Positions 26,001-41,000 of a DNA stretch of 64,000 bases are shown in pieces; within the stretch, counting starts at the first letter, position 1, and every line of letters begins with the position of its first letter. A program made the position numbers and the translations under genes. The DNA lies in NCBI RefSeq assembly GCF_048771995.1, contig NC_133024.1, forward strand, positions 87,700,501 through 87,764,500. The letters are read 5' to 3'. The notes under the pieces were generated by a model, which saw nothing but the letters and a program-made list of their open reading frames with translations, made no database searches and had not been told where the DNA came from. Source of the DNA: Taeniopygia guttata (taxonomy: Eukaryota > Chordata > Aves > Passeriformes > Estrildidae).

Positions 26001-29000
26001 AAGTTCCAGTCTTTAAGAACTATGAATTTAAGCATAAGATAGAACTGTTTCTTGACAAGAAGGGTAATAATGCAAGAAAATGAAGACCTTTAATCTAATT
26101 CCCCCTGCTAAGCTGTAATTGTCAGATATTTTCCAAGTATTGAGACAATCTCACTTCATATTTAGCCAGAAGTAGGCCCACATACCACACCAAGATCTCT
26201 GAGGTACTGCTGCTACCCTGTTTCACTGCTTAAATCCCTTTCCTCAGACAGGCACCAAGTCTCACTTTGACATTAACATTGAAGTGATTTCTAAGACAAG
26301 CAGAGCAACACACTAGGATGGGAGGAAATATTTTCATAGACTGCCACTATCTCTCCCATTTTGCCTGTGAGCATCAGTAAGTTTAAAATAAACAAGATTG
26401 ACTGAGACTGTACGGGGGCACACATAGCTGTTACTCTAACTCAGTGTGCCCACCAGGGCTGAAAATCAAGGAACCTAATTACCATAACAAGTTTTTTCAG
26501 AGTCACCAGAATAATCTGCTTATCGTATGTATGGCTGGACAGAAGAAAAACACAAACTTATTCTGGCTTTCTTCCTTGAGCGAACATCAGCAATTCACTC
26601 ATCAGCAGAACTGTTGTTCTTCTTTGGAGTTGCAGCTTTTAGAGGAAGGGCACACCCTAGGATGCTGCCTGAGCTGCAAAATTTGTGGCTGGACAGCACA
26701 TTTTCTCATGAAGCATGTTTGTTTCTATAGAGGAGCTCCCACAATTCTATTCATTAAGGCTTATTTGTCAGATGGACTGATAGTTGGATGGAGCAATAAG
26801 GAATCCTGGCTCCTTCCACAAGGTGGTAGAACCCCTCACAGGATACATTTCCCTCTTTTCACTGCTCTTAAAATATCCTTAACTATGCACCACTTGTACT
26901 TCTGCTTCAGATACACAACCCAGGGGTCAGATACACAAGTGTCTGAAAGATTACAAGGGTGGAGAAAGACTGCAAGTTTCTCACTAATTACAACAATTAC
27001 TAGGTGATAGAGGAAGTGGTTGTGGCCAGAACAAATTGTCTCTAAATGCTGTTCAGGCTTTTTCTGCCATTCCCTCATCTTCTCTCAGTATACACTGTTC
27101 ATCCAAGCCCAGTGTCTCACTATACTGGTGAGCAGGAAAAAAAATGGCAAAGTCCCTCACTAACAGCAACATTCCTCAGAGCTTTACTTTCCTCAAGGCA
27201 TTTCCATAAATCCAAGGACAACTTTTTTCCTACACTGTAAATATGCTTACGGTATACTGAAAATTGTCTAACCTTAATCCTATTCCACAGACTCTAAACT
27301 GATTTAAAGTGAATTTCAGCAGACAACAAGGAGAGTTATTTTATGTGGTCAGCATGCATTCCACTAGCTACAGACAGTGCCGCATCACAGAATGAGGCAT
27401 GGCTAGCAGAAATGAAATTATCAGGTGGAATAAAGATAACAAGCAGCATTTTCTGAATGAAAGTGCAATATCAAGGTCAATTTATAAACAAGTGACTGCT
27501 GAAATGGCTAAATTGGCAAGGTTAGTACAGACTTCAAGAACAAATCTGTCTTTTGGAAAAGGTCTGACCGAACAAGTGTTAAAGCAAATTCAGTATCAAC
27601 ATCCTCATACAAAATAGTGCAATTATGTAAGTAATATTTAAATAGTAACTAACGTTTAAGTTATACCTTTTGTTAAAAGTATTAAAAAAGAGAACAAAGG
27701 AATGTTCATGCTGTAAATCACAGCACAGACTCAGTGATAAAGCCTTGACCTTCATGGGCATAAAGTAAAAAAATCTCCATACACACAATACTCAAATTCT
27801 TAATGCTATTATGTATTAGCATCCCAAAAAAAAAAAGAAAATCAGTTGCACTAACTCTTCAGCTAAAAAGTTGTTTCAATGTCACTCTGTTCTTAAACCC
27901 AACAAAACCATCTCATTACAGTGAACTCATATCTGCATCAAGAACATTCAAGCAACTAAGTTTTTCAAACCAAGAACACTAACTCCTTATTTACAGAAGG
28001 TAAATTATTAAATTTCTTGTCACACAATTACCTGAAGAGCTCTTTTGCTTCAAGGAACTGAAGCTGTGCAAACTGTATAAAACCTGCTTGCTGCAGGATT
28101 CGTTTGTACATTACCTATAAAAAAGAAGGAGGGGGAAAAAAGGTTTATTATATTTGTATTTATGCAATGCTAGTTACTACTGCAATAGCTACCTGCCAAT
28201 AACAGCAAACAAATGATCTTCAGCCACACTTGACAAGTCACAAGCAAAATAAACCTTGATCATCTACATATCTTGAATCTGCTGCCCAGATTAATTTCTT
28301 ACACAAATATGTGTGAACACAACACTGCTCATGAGTACTTACTAAAAGCAAAGTCAACAAACAGCAAGTTTAAGTTATCTTGTTCAAATAATGACTTATC
28401 TGATATCACACTGACTTGCTTCAAGTTTTTTGAGTTATTTGCAAACATAAAAGCCAATGGTTACCTTTGAAGTTCCCCACAATTCAGTAAGCACTAAAAA
28501 TAAAGATGGTCCCAACTTGACCACACACAGCCACTTCCTTCCTATCTCATCTCTCTGGGGCGAAACTGCTGGCAATTCTCATAGTGTCATCCTCAGCTGT
28601 TGGCCATATTTTTGACTTTCTGCCAGTTTTGCTATTGGATTTTTTTTTTTTAATAAAAAAATCTTCCAAAACAACTCAACCTATCTAATATGCAGTACAT
28701 TATGCAATGTACCATAAAAATATGGTCAAAGACGAAGAAAACCATAATGTGGAAAGTTATTTGTTATGCAACTTTATTGTTAAGGTTACACCAAGACAAA
28801 AAATATTTAAATAAAGCTCAGTAGAAAGAGAACACAAAAACTACTTTAAATGATAGCTAGTTATTAAATCTGAATGGTCAACCAACTACCAAGATTAAAT
28901 GAAATCCTTGTGCTCAGAATATTTCCAACGGCAAAAGAGAAATACTAAAAGCAAGGAACCTAAACTGTACTCTGCAGAGCATTCCCATTTGTAGCAACAC

Positions 29001-32000
29001 TGGTATTTTGGCAAATACACCCAGCTACTTTCTCATGTCCTCAGTTTTTCCCTTCAACTTGCTCATGCATACACAGCTTTCTAATGGTTCACACTGCACA
29101 TGAAGGCTGTTACTAATATCAGACTTAAAAAAAACATTTTCAATAAAAAGTTCCCAGAGAAACTACAATACAATAGGAACATATTCCAGGAAGGAATTGT
29201 TGAAGAGCACCAGGCCTCAAGTACAGTAGGCTGATACTCTGACTGATGATTTTTCACCTTGATTAAAGGTTATGGATTTACCAACTGAAAAGCTTCGTTT
29301 CAGTCCATTTAGTCTGTGCATAGTTTACTAATGGTTTGTCTAATGGAAATATTTAATCTCTGCTGTTAGCAAGTCTCTAAAATGTTTTGTAACGTTGTGA
29401 GCCTTTTCTTGCCTCCCCAGTGTATAGGAGAAAAGGGGAAACAGAGAGTAATGTTCTCAGGCACAGTTTTTCAGACAAATATAATATAAAATTAAACAAA
29501 AATTAATTCATGACATCTTTATATTAACTAATGCTTTACATTCAATGTAATGATTAAAAATAGAGTTAACTAAAGCTAAAAGAGAATTTAATTAGAGTTA
29601 CGAAGTAAAGCTTCTTTAGGGGATTGACTCACCAAATATCCAGAATATTTTGGATTTCTGACAGTGTAATTTCACCAATACACAGTAATCTGTGAACCAG
29701 TGAATACCTACCTGGTCACCTTCCTAATGACACCGCTGAAGGATTAAATTCTGCAAATATTTGCATCTCATGGCAGCAGAAAAACATTAAAATCCAGCCT
29801 GTCATTCCAGGGAATGACTTCGTACCCCACTGACTAGTACCAAAAGCACATAGGCTGGCATTTTTCCCCCCACAAAGCCTGTTTTCAATTTTTGCGATAG
29901 AGTGATCACTAAAATTTACATATTTAGTCAATTATGATTTTATAATAAAGCTGGATTTAATTTCACTGAAAGCGCTGCTTTAATTGCAGAGCTTAGTCCG
30001 TACAGCATCTTTTTAACAAAAAGTGGAAAAGAGTTCATTGATAGTGTAACTATAGGTTGAAGGAACCAGTTTTAAATTTGAACTGATAAAGTGGTATTCA
30101 CTTTCATTTAAATGTTGTCATATCACCAATTCTCCCTTAAAGACATGAAAAAAAATTGTAGAATATCAACAGACAGACACTTTCTCATCTTTTTTAAGGG
30201 GCCATGATGAGATAGGCAGTACCCAGGTAGATTTTTTGCTGACAGTATAAGCACTAGATATTAAGATGTCCTAGGGTAAAGGTTATGGAGGAAAACAGAG
30301 CAGATTACGGAAAATCCAATATTCCCTTTCTCACAGTTTTTTAAGGAATGGGCTAGATCTATATGTCAAACACACACAGTTAAATTCTGTTTATGACAGA
30401 AAAAAACCTTCAGTTCTTCCAGATCTGTTTGTCAGATCTGGAACAGGCTTCTTTTAAAAAGGTACTAAGCTACACCCAGCCAAAATGCAATACATTGTTT
30501 AGCCCTTTATAATTTCTGAAGAACCACCACAGGACTTGCAATTCTTTAGGCAAACTCTGCACTGTTGACTGAATTCATATAAGAAAACAGTAGCTACAAA
30601 AACATGACATAAGTTTTGTATTAATTCACAACTGAAAAAGCAATAGAAAAAAGAAGGATGACTGCTGAAGCTGTGGTTGCTGTAGCCTTAATTCTCTCAG
30701 CTGCTAAAAAAATCCTTTCTAAAATAGTCATAATTAACAATTACATTGTCCAAAGGAATTTTTCTAGAAAGCCATTTTGTCTTTTGGGTCATATTTGGGT
30801 GCAGTTAATGTTTTTTGAAACTAAAAAGAATTAGGAAGGAAAAAAAAAAAAAGATACCTATGCAAGATGTGTGTCAATCTAACCAAGGTCTTCACTACCA
30901 TCAACCATGATTTCTGCAAACGTCAGCTGTCCTGAAAAATTAATAAGTAGTATTCAGTCATTTCATGGTAGCATGGTAGAAAGGCCTCTGTATTCCATCA
31001 AAAATTATATCCAGCAGAGCCATCTCCTTGGGGCACTTTGGCTTAGCGTTTTTTACCTAGCAGGAATTCCTGATGCTCAAAAACAAAGAAATTTTCATCT
31101 GTTAGGGCAAAGCTAAATTTGCAGTCTGCAGGGACCACAAGTTAAAAAACAGGTTAGAGCTTCTAAGATGTGACCTGCTACTTTTCATTAACTAAATATT
31201 GACTGTACAAATCATTCTGAGAGTACAGTACTTCATTGCTGCTATTCCACTATCATCCTGCATTACCAGCATATATACATATATATATTTATGCTGTTAT
31301 ACAGAGGGAGAGCATGCACCCATGTATGTATGCAGTGACCAAGTACTGAATTGTAGGGGAAAAAAACCCCAAGTCCTCAAATCTGCCCTGCAGCACCCTG
31401 AGTTCAAGTTACCCATAAGGTGGAATCAACCATTGCAAACTGCAGAATTAAAGGGACATGTGACAAAGGGAACACGATACTTCATGAACCACACAATAAA
31501 AATCACTGTCATGTAAGGATAGATTATAGTGGCTGGATCAAGTACCTTACTGCCAACCCTATGCACCCCATCCTACTGCTTGTACAAAATGGCAAAATAA
31601 GGCCTTGAAAGCGTGAGTTGTTCAGGATTCAGTAATGCTTGCAGACAGATACCAGAAGATACCTATTAGAAAATACCAATTTTCTAATAGATATGTATTA
31701 TCTGAGGACAGCTCTCAGAAGGGAGTTAGAAATGAGAGACCGTGTGATCAGTTAAAGTATGTCAAAGAAATGTTGCAAAAATATAAACAAGGCATGCAAT
31801 TTGGTTGAGGTCCATCAGACTTCTATTACACAAGACTACAGCAAAGCAAGACTGATGTGCCTGTAACAAACCTGTAATGACAACACCAGGTATCAGAGTC
31901 CCCTTAGAAAGCAAACTTGACATGTTACATTTCCAGCTACAGATAAGCTCTGAAAAACTGGAGCAATGTCTCAACAACTAGGCCAAGCTGAGTCATTTTA

Positions 32001-35000
32001 GTAGGAGTCAGTGGGAAACTCCTTCAATTCAAGAATTTGATAACTGGCTAATATCAGTTTACAAATACACCCCAGAAGTAGCTATTTTGCTTACAAGTAC
32101 TATGTTTTCTGGGTTTCCGCTGAAGCATTGAGTTAAAGTAACTGAACACCCTTAAAAGCATACCAAGTTGAAAGAACTTCCAATATTCTAGGAAACTAAT
32201 TTCAGGAAGAACAACCCTGCACACTTAAGATATTTATGAAAAGAAAGCAACATTTTAAAGGCTGAAAAAAATCATAATACAATAAAACTGAGGAAGAATG
32301 AGATTCTACATCACGTATTTTAGATAATGAAGTGTAGTTCATCCTGTGGCATAATACAGAAAGTCATCTCCCACACTAAATCTAAATGAACTGTAAAGAA
32401 ATAATTGGAAAATTATAGGCCATCATACATAGAAGACATTGCTTAGATCATGCATCCTGCCCTCACAGCAAGATTTTTGTTTGCTTACTTAAACAGATTG
32501 GAAGAGAAAAGTAGGAAGTGAAGATGCAAAGCAAATCATGCTGGAAACTGAAGTCTGTATTTGCCTAAATACTCTTCAGCTTCAAGTACTTTCAGGTAGT
32601 TGGACCTTCACAAAAGGATGGGAACGCTTTTCTCAACAAGGTTTTCAGTTCCAGCAGTCTCCCAGTTGCTCACTTAAGAGAGGAGTTAAGGATCAAAATA
32701 AAGCTGATACAAGTTTCATTTAATGATTGCATTTCAGGCCTTAACTGAAACTGAAATGAAAAGGAATTAGAAGCTTCTTGAAATTTGGAAAAAAAAATAG
32801 GATATCCTGACAGTCAGAATAATTTTGAACCATTGCAATCCTGTAACTTCCAGAATCATGTACACCTTTTTAAACAAACCAAAAGTAACAACTGTTTTAA
32901 TGGCAACAAAATGCTCTAAAGTATATTAAAAAAAGGAAAACAACAGATTTTCTGCAGGTTACAGATCAAATTTTGCTTTTACAATAGGAAAGAAACTAAG
33001 TCAAAAATTCATTTACCTACTCCATGAGCAGAGATGTCATGCTGCTTTTTACAAGTCTCTAAATAGGAGCAAATACAGTAGAATATGTATGGCAATATAA
33101 ATCAGGGGTAGAAGGGAATGAGTACAAATCTTTAATTCACACTGTAATCAAAGAGTTTGTAAGACATTTCGCCACACAAAAACCTTTAAATCTGAGTTAC
33201 ACAGCAGTACAAGCATTACTTGTAAGAGCCTGGAAGTAAGATGCACTTGCTTAAGATTTCCCATCACTTAACTCTGAAGTTAAGTGCTACCTGTGGAGTT
33301 TAGGATATGGTGAGAATCTTCGATAAAAAAAATAAAATTTCAAGATTCTAATGTGAAATAAATTATACATTTTTAAACAGCAATAGGAAATAAGAACTGA
33401 ATCTAGTACCAAGGAAGAATTCATTGGGTTTTCTGCCACCAGGTTTCTGGTTTTGCTTTGTTTTCAATTCTCTCAAGTTACAAATTGAAAAAAAATTCAA
33501 CAAAACCCCAGAAGAACAACAGCATTCAACCCTTCCAATGTCACAGCTTCTGCAAGTACAAAACAGTTTAGCAGAACACCTATTTCCTCAGGCTGAAATC
33601 ATAAAAGGTATTACAACTTCTCTGCAATGTACATTCTTCCCCCACGTTCTCCAGTCACTTGACCAATGGAATACACGACCCCACTGTGAAATTTATGTTT
33701 TCATGAAAATTAAAGGAAGGACAAACCTGAAATTTCTCTTTTGGAATATTCCTTCGAGCTCCTTTTGCCAGAACAAGGGCTTCTTCCACTCTGTGGCTAG
33801 CTAGAAGATCTTGAATCTGTTTTTCCAAAGGTAGTGGCACCAAGATATACACACCCTTATTAGTAGCAACAATCACCTTTCCTGGACAGGACAAACAGAT
33901 ACATTCAATTAACAGCCTGTATAGAAAAAAGCAATTTCAGAACTAACTTTAAAATACACAATTTAAGATACAAGAACTTAAATAGGGTTAAAGTCTCAAA
34001 AGTGACCTTGTCTGCTACCACTTTTACGTGACAGTACAGTTTACCAATGAATTCCACCCCAAAAATACAGAGATAATGGTAAATTTATTCAGTTACAGCA
34101 GTTTTTTTTTCCACTCAAAGTAAGAGAAATGGGTTAGACTCACTCATGATGAACTAAGCTGGCAAGGCCACTGAAATTATTGTCCAGATTCCAGAGAGTA
34201 GGCTTTTAACTAGAAGGTATTTCTCTGGGCTTATATTAGAAAATTTTAAGACAGACATCAAATCTAGCAAGAATTATACAGTTCACAGTGCTAGAGTTTG
34301 TAGTTGTTCTGGGAAAAAAAAACAATAGTAGCATGGTATAATCCACAATTATGAGTTCCCAATTGAAGAACAGATCAATAGAAATTCTTGTATTTTTTTT
34401 GGTAAAAATTCTATGTGAAAGATCCAATTTTAAACCTCTTACACAGATATTTTAAAAAATATTTATCTTTTGTATTCCTTTCTAATATGTAAGAATTTTG
34501 TCAGGATAGTCAATGGACAATTACTGAGTTGTAGCATTAAATTAACATTGCTCCTTTGAAAGAAATAATCAAGTTACAAGAAAAAGCTCTAACTCCATAG
34601 ACTGCTACCCAACAATTAACTTGACAATTACAGCACATTTAAAGAGCATACATTTTGTCAGAAATGGGGAATGGAATTACTGCAGTCTTCAAGGAATCTA
34701 ATGAGGAAAGCACTTGCAACGAAAGTTTCAACAGTCAACATACTTGTTAGATTGTTTAAAAAACAAACCCAAGTGACTTCAGTGGTTGTTCCAGAATTAC
34801 AGATGCAACAAAGTGTCCTTCTTAATACCTTCAAAGTCCTGTAGAATGTGGCCTTCTTTAAAAGGCAGGGTTTGCTTTTGCTGCTGGTCCAGCATGCTGT
34901 GCACCGTAATGAACTCATCATCGAGAGCAACCACGTAAGGAAAGCACAAAGCTGCCCCAATCACGTTCTCTGACCAGTGCACTGGGGCACGCTGTGAAAT

Positions 35001-38000
35001 CCCATCTACAGTAGCAAACATGCCTAGAAAAAGCGAAAAACAAAGCCTGAGGCTTGTGCTAGCTGAAGACCAAAGACTGTTGCTTTCCCAACACAAAGCA
35101 GGGTATCAAGGTACAGCAATGGAAAGTCTCAGAGCAGGTGCAGTACCAAGGGAGCATGATGACAACACATCACACCTTCCTGGACCTGACAGATATGTTG
35201 GTTAACTCAGTTCCATTTTTTTTTTTTTTCATTCTCCTTCAGCATGGGAACAGACAATGCCAAAAACTGAGAAGAGATGACTACTGAAACAAACTAGCAA
35301 GAATTATTCAAGTTTAGTAAGTTTAAGAGATTTCTTAAAGGAATTATGCCATGTAGTTTGAATTCATTCCAGAACAGTAACACTCGCTGAGACCCAGCTT
35401 TCAATCAATCTTGCCTTAGTAGGAGCTGCAGACCTGCAGCACCTGACCTATCTGGCAATGCAGATGTGTTTGTTCCTGTAGTGGGCAATGTCTTTGTAGT
35501 GTACAATGTCTACAGAGCATTTTGGTGGACCCAATTGTTTACTTACACTTTTTCACTTTTGCTACAGCCAACCTTTTCAGAGAGCAAGGGCCCAGCTCCT
35601 TGGGGTGAGTCACTTCCTGTCAAGCATCTGCATTTCCAATCATGAGAAAATGAGGCTGTGTAAAGACTTTCTATTAATACAATGAGAATGCCTATGCTGT
35701 TTTCAGAATAACCAGATTAAAGCTTCAGTTAAGTTGCAGGGTGTTTTTTGTCATTACCTTTCCTCATGCCTATTCTGTCCCCCATTCTTCTCCTAGCTTA
35801 ATAAACTTTTAAATTGCTTTAGGACCACATGTCACTGGTTCTATTCATATAGATATTTCCCAATTCTAAGAGATTGATTGAAGAGAAATTTCAGTTGCAA
35901 TTTTCAGGCCTAGTTCCATAAATATTTACCAGCACAATGTAAACTTCTCTTCTAAATATGAATTCATACCCTTTAAACCAAGAATTCTCATGCCATTAAA
36001 AAGACAAGCCCATGAAAATTGATCTTTGGCAGCATTGAGCCACTTGACAGCTGGCAGAATAAATCTGAGCTCTAAAGAACAGAAGAGATTAAAAGATTAT
36101 GTTATTCAATTTACAAAATCTCTTCCAAACAGAAGATAATGAGGCAAGGCGAGCTGGGTACAAGGACCTTCTTGGAATGAAAAAAAAAAAAAAAAAAAAA
36201 AAAAGGAAAACAGAGAAAACACAACAAAATATTGTAAACTTTTACAGAACTACAGTGTAGAGACCAAGCTTTTGGCTCCCTTGCAGCGGCGTTCAAATGA
36301 TCAACTCTTTTCCTTTGACTAAGGGTTCTTTTTCACTACACTAATCAGCTCTTCAACCACAGCCACCTTACAGAAAATTTCCAAGTCATAATATAGAATT
36401 CCTAACTTACTTTATAGATCTTGATATTCTTACGACTGAGCAGTAAAATTTTATGTCAGGAAAAATGTACTGTCCAGTTTTAAAGGCTTTCAGTTGTTAT
36501 TCCATGATATAATCCCACTTCAAAACATGGGAGAAAACCTGTACTAAATACATGGTAACCAGTAATAAACTTAGGGCTTATTATATTTGAAAGACTAATT
36601 CTTAGGCTTTTCTATGTCTTTGTTGTTATAACAAATAATTATAAACCCCATTTTTTTTTTTTAATTAAAAAGCTCCTTTTTAGGTAATTTACAAAAATCC
36701 TTTATGGTAGTGAAAAGATATGCATTACAGTCAATGTCTCTCTACATCCCTCTGCCTTCAATAGCTAGAGCTTCTGTGACAAAATGATGCATTTTTTGTC
36801 TTCATCCAGCTCTCACCTAACAATAATAAACATAACTACAACCAGGAACCACAGCCTTTTTATAGTACAGGAATGCATCTGATGAAACCTGAGATGAGGC
36901 CGGCAACCAATTCCATATTAAAAATTGCATAGGCTACCCACGAATCACAAGAGTTACCTGAAACAAAGTTACAGTTACCAGCACCAAAAGATACAGCAAT
37001 ATTCTGTATCATCTGCAAACTTGTTGAAGGCGTGCCCTTCCCTACCTAAAATGAGGTTAGTATTGACCTCGCATTGGCCCCCCGGGGTACAAGACTAGTG
37101 ACTGGTCCCCAGCTGTGCTCTGCACTGCTGACTCCAAATCTTTCAGCCAAGCTTTCAATCCACCTCAGCTGTTCCTGCAGCCCATTCTTCATCCTTTTAT
37201 CTACAAAAGATGTCATGGCAGAGAGAGTCAAAGCCCTGCTGAACTTCACAGGATCACAGCTCTCCCCTCATTCGCCAAGCTGGCCTCTAATCACAGAAGC
37301 CAGTCTGGTCAGGCAATTTCCCCTTTTTAAATCCACATGGATTACTTCAAATCACATCCTTGCCCTTTGTATATTTGGAAACAGCTTCCAGGATTTTCTC
37401 AGATCACCTTCCTGAGGGATCAGGATAGGGCCAGCTGTACTTCCCTGGTTCCTTTCTCTTGATCACCTAAGGCAGGAGTGAAAACATTTGTTTTCTTCCA
37501 GTTCTGACAAACATCCTCTGACCATCATGCTATTTCAAAGTTAATAAATTTGCCTCACAATGACATTGACCATCACCCTCAAGCATTCATGAGAACATCC
37601 CATCAGGTCCCAAGGATTTGTCTGCCCAGTTTATTTAAATGTTCCATAACCTGATCCTTCTCTGCTGAGGGCAGATTTTCCCACTGTTCCTAAGGGCTGA
37701 TGATTCCTGAAAGAAGGTCATACCAGTAGAATGACATAAAGAAGGCATAAAGCACCTCAGTCTTTTTCATGCCCTTTAGCATCAGGTCCTCCACCCCATT
37801 TAACAGCAGGCTTCCACTAGCCTTCCTCTGCTGCTGATATGCTTGTAGAAGCTCTTTCTGCTGCCTTTCATGGTGTTCAGCAGAGTCAATGCCAGATGAA
37901 CATTGGCCTCTGCCCTGGTTTTGAACAGAGTTCATTTTCTTCCTAGAAGCTCGTGTTTTGGATTGAGTAGAACAATGCTGATAACACATTGACGTTCAAC

Positions 38001-41000
38001 AAAGCACACCCCTTCATCATCTCCTCAGTCACTATAAGTGGACTCTGGAAAACTCCTGGCCTCCTTGTTTGCTGCTGTGCTGCCCCTTTAGAAGGTACTG
38101 GAGTGGTTCAAATGCACCCTAAAAACCAGGGCCTGCAAATGTAGATTTCTTCTGGTTACCTAAAGAGGGTCTTACCTACACATCTTTTTTCTGATGAAGT
38201 GGTCTGTTTCAGGCACTCACCACAATGAGTCTGCTCACCCATGTTAGTTTACTCTCTAACCCAAATCCATAAACTCTGATCTGCCTCCTCCTCTGTTCCA
38301 AGGCACCCCACCACATCTTTCTACTGCTCCCATGTAAAGGGTAACCCCCATTGCAGCTGTTAAAACACAGCTGTGCTGATTTTCCAGAAAATGTGAGAGA
38401 GCTTCCACTACTACAATGTTCTGTAAAGATTTCTTTCTCTGCATATGTCTGAAGCAGAACTTCTTCAGCTCTGTTTGCTGCTTATGAAGTCTCATCACAC
38501 CACTTTGCACAGCCTACCACCACCACACCTAATCTAAATCCAACTCACCATGTTGCTCAGTCAAGATGGCAAAAACACTTTTGCCTCACTTGACCTGGTG
38601 GATCCCATCTCTTCCTTAAATAGGGATCCACAGTCCTAAATGACAAAACCAATCAGCACAGACTATACAATCCACTGGTGATCTGCACAATCCAGGTACT
38701 CCTCCTCAAGATGTTTCCTTACCAGCAGGATTAATGAGAAAAGCCTCATCTCCAATATGAGGGAGTTTCCCACTACTATTATTTGCCAATTCCTCCTGGT
38801 GCTACTGCATTGTACAGGCTCGGATAATTTGTTGGAAAGAACTTCCTGCTTTTCATCTGCTACTTTAAGCACTGAGCATATTATATAGATGTAGATCAGC
38901 AAGCAGAAAAGGAGAATTCTTCCCATTAGGAGAAGTCATGAGTTTCCGGTGTCAGCCATCACAGAGCAGCAGAGACCCAGCCTGTCCTTCCCCTCTGTAC
39001 AGCTGGAGGTTGAAGCCTCTTGCCTGGGTCCTGGAAAAGATTCAATTTCCTTTTTGCCATCTCTGGTGCCATGTACTCTGCTGACCAACCACTGTATCTT
39101 GTTTATTTGGCAACAGAAATCCTCAACTGAGCACACATACAGGCAAGGACAATATTTTTTTCCTTGGTCCAGTTTCAGCAAGAGGCAGAGGCACTCTGTT
39201 CAGCTCAAGCTATGAGGAGCTGCACCCTCCATTGGGAGCTCAGCCTGAGTCAACACCTCACACCTTTTGGGGCAGTTGTTCCAGCTGCTGCAGGGAAGCA
39301 TATCCTATGCCAATACCAAGAAGTGTCTCCTGTAATTTTAAATACTTAAAACCTCTGTACAGCAGGAAATCTGATTAAAAACATGCAACAAGAGCTTCAC
39401 AACTAAAAAACTGAATTTTGGTAAGCAGTTTCATATGTATCAGAAAGGACTGATTTTCAACTGTAAATTAACTAATTAGTAGACAGAATGAAGAGTGCCA
39501 AAAATGAAGCTCCTCCTGCTTTAGAAAGAAAGAGCTAAATACTAACTGCAAGTAAAGACAACAAAGTACCAAATGGCTAAGGATCTGCTATGAACAATTC
39601 TGACAATCAGTTTAAAATCCAAGGTACAGATAAAGAAAAAGGTTACATACACAATAAATTCAGGGATGTTTTACACTGATTATAATTTTAAGCACTTGCA
39701 ATCTAAATTCCAGTCTTAATTCAAAAGAAAATAAATACAAATAAATGTCACTTCAAACACTCTAAAGCCAAATTAATGCAGAATATCTCCACCTCTGTAA
39801 AAGAGATTGAACTTAGCATAGATGCTCTACCAAGTGCCAAACCAGTATGCCCTGATCAATGAGACATATGAAACAAAATAAAATTAGAACTGAAGATTTA
39901 CATCAAGCCTTTTCAAATTCATGCATTCCACAGCAGAGGCTCACCTGAGATACCAAGATACACAACACTTATCTACTTATAAAGGTGCCCAACCATCTTC
40001 ATAACTCTAAAGAGACAACTGTTAAAGACACTAGGAATTCTACCAAGGAAGAACAGCAAGATGGATAATACTTAGTCAAAACATCAGTGGGGAGGGAATA
40101 GAGAACATGAGATAAAAAAAGATTAATTAAGCAAGGAAAAACTATACAGTTGATAGCAAATACTCTAACAGGTCTCTGAGGCAGAAGAAGAAAGACTTTG
40201 CCTGTATCAGGAGGATAAGAGTGGTTTATAGCATGTTTACAGCAGCACTAGTACCCTTGCTTAAGATCTCCCATACCTGACATTCTACTTACACAAGAAT
40301 GTTGGACTTCATAAGTAACTTTCATGTATACCTCTTATAGTACACCAGACAAAACCAAAAGTCAGGCTAAATAAAATTTTGATTCCTTACTAAATACAAT
40401 TATGCTTTTGAAATTATATTCTTTAAAAAAAAAAAAAAAAAGAAAAGAGAAATTAGTTGAATGGCATCTGGTTTGACATGCCTAAAATAAATTTAAAAAT
40501 TAAAGTAAGAATGGAATCTTCTCAGAAAATCAGCTAATTGACAAATTTTAACTTCTCTAGCACAGTTAATGTCCAAAAATACATGTCCATATTTAAAATA
40601 ACTAAGAGCTTTAATAGGAAGTGGGGAGCCAAAATGACTTAGAAAAGCCTTATATCAATAAAAAAACAACCCAAGTTCATCTTGGAACATCTTTAACTCA
40701 CGTAAACTCAAATTCTACTGAAAATCTACTTCTTTAGAGAAAAGCTGGTGAGTAGATGTGCATTCTACTCACAAAGCAAAACTTCAGTAAAAGCAACCGA
40801 TTTTCTTTGGAATTTATATTGCACACTTTATTTTCTTTGGAATTTATATTAAAAAAACAAAACTGAATTACGAACCTAAATAGCTGTGAACTTTGTGCCA
40901 TACTATTCCTAATGTTTCAGGGAAAATATATGAACAGTTTCCCCTGAAAGGAGAGTCATATGGCAAACAGCATGAAAGCGTTCTGCCTGTGGCCTGTCAG

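Noticed and set aside
31663-31690. 11-bp perfect hairpin considered as a microRNA precursor
   Set aside because: The stem is far too short for a precursor (normally about 30 pairs) and no longer pairing surrounds it.
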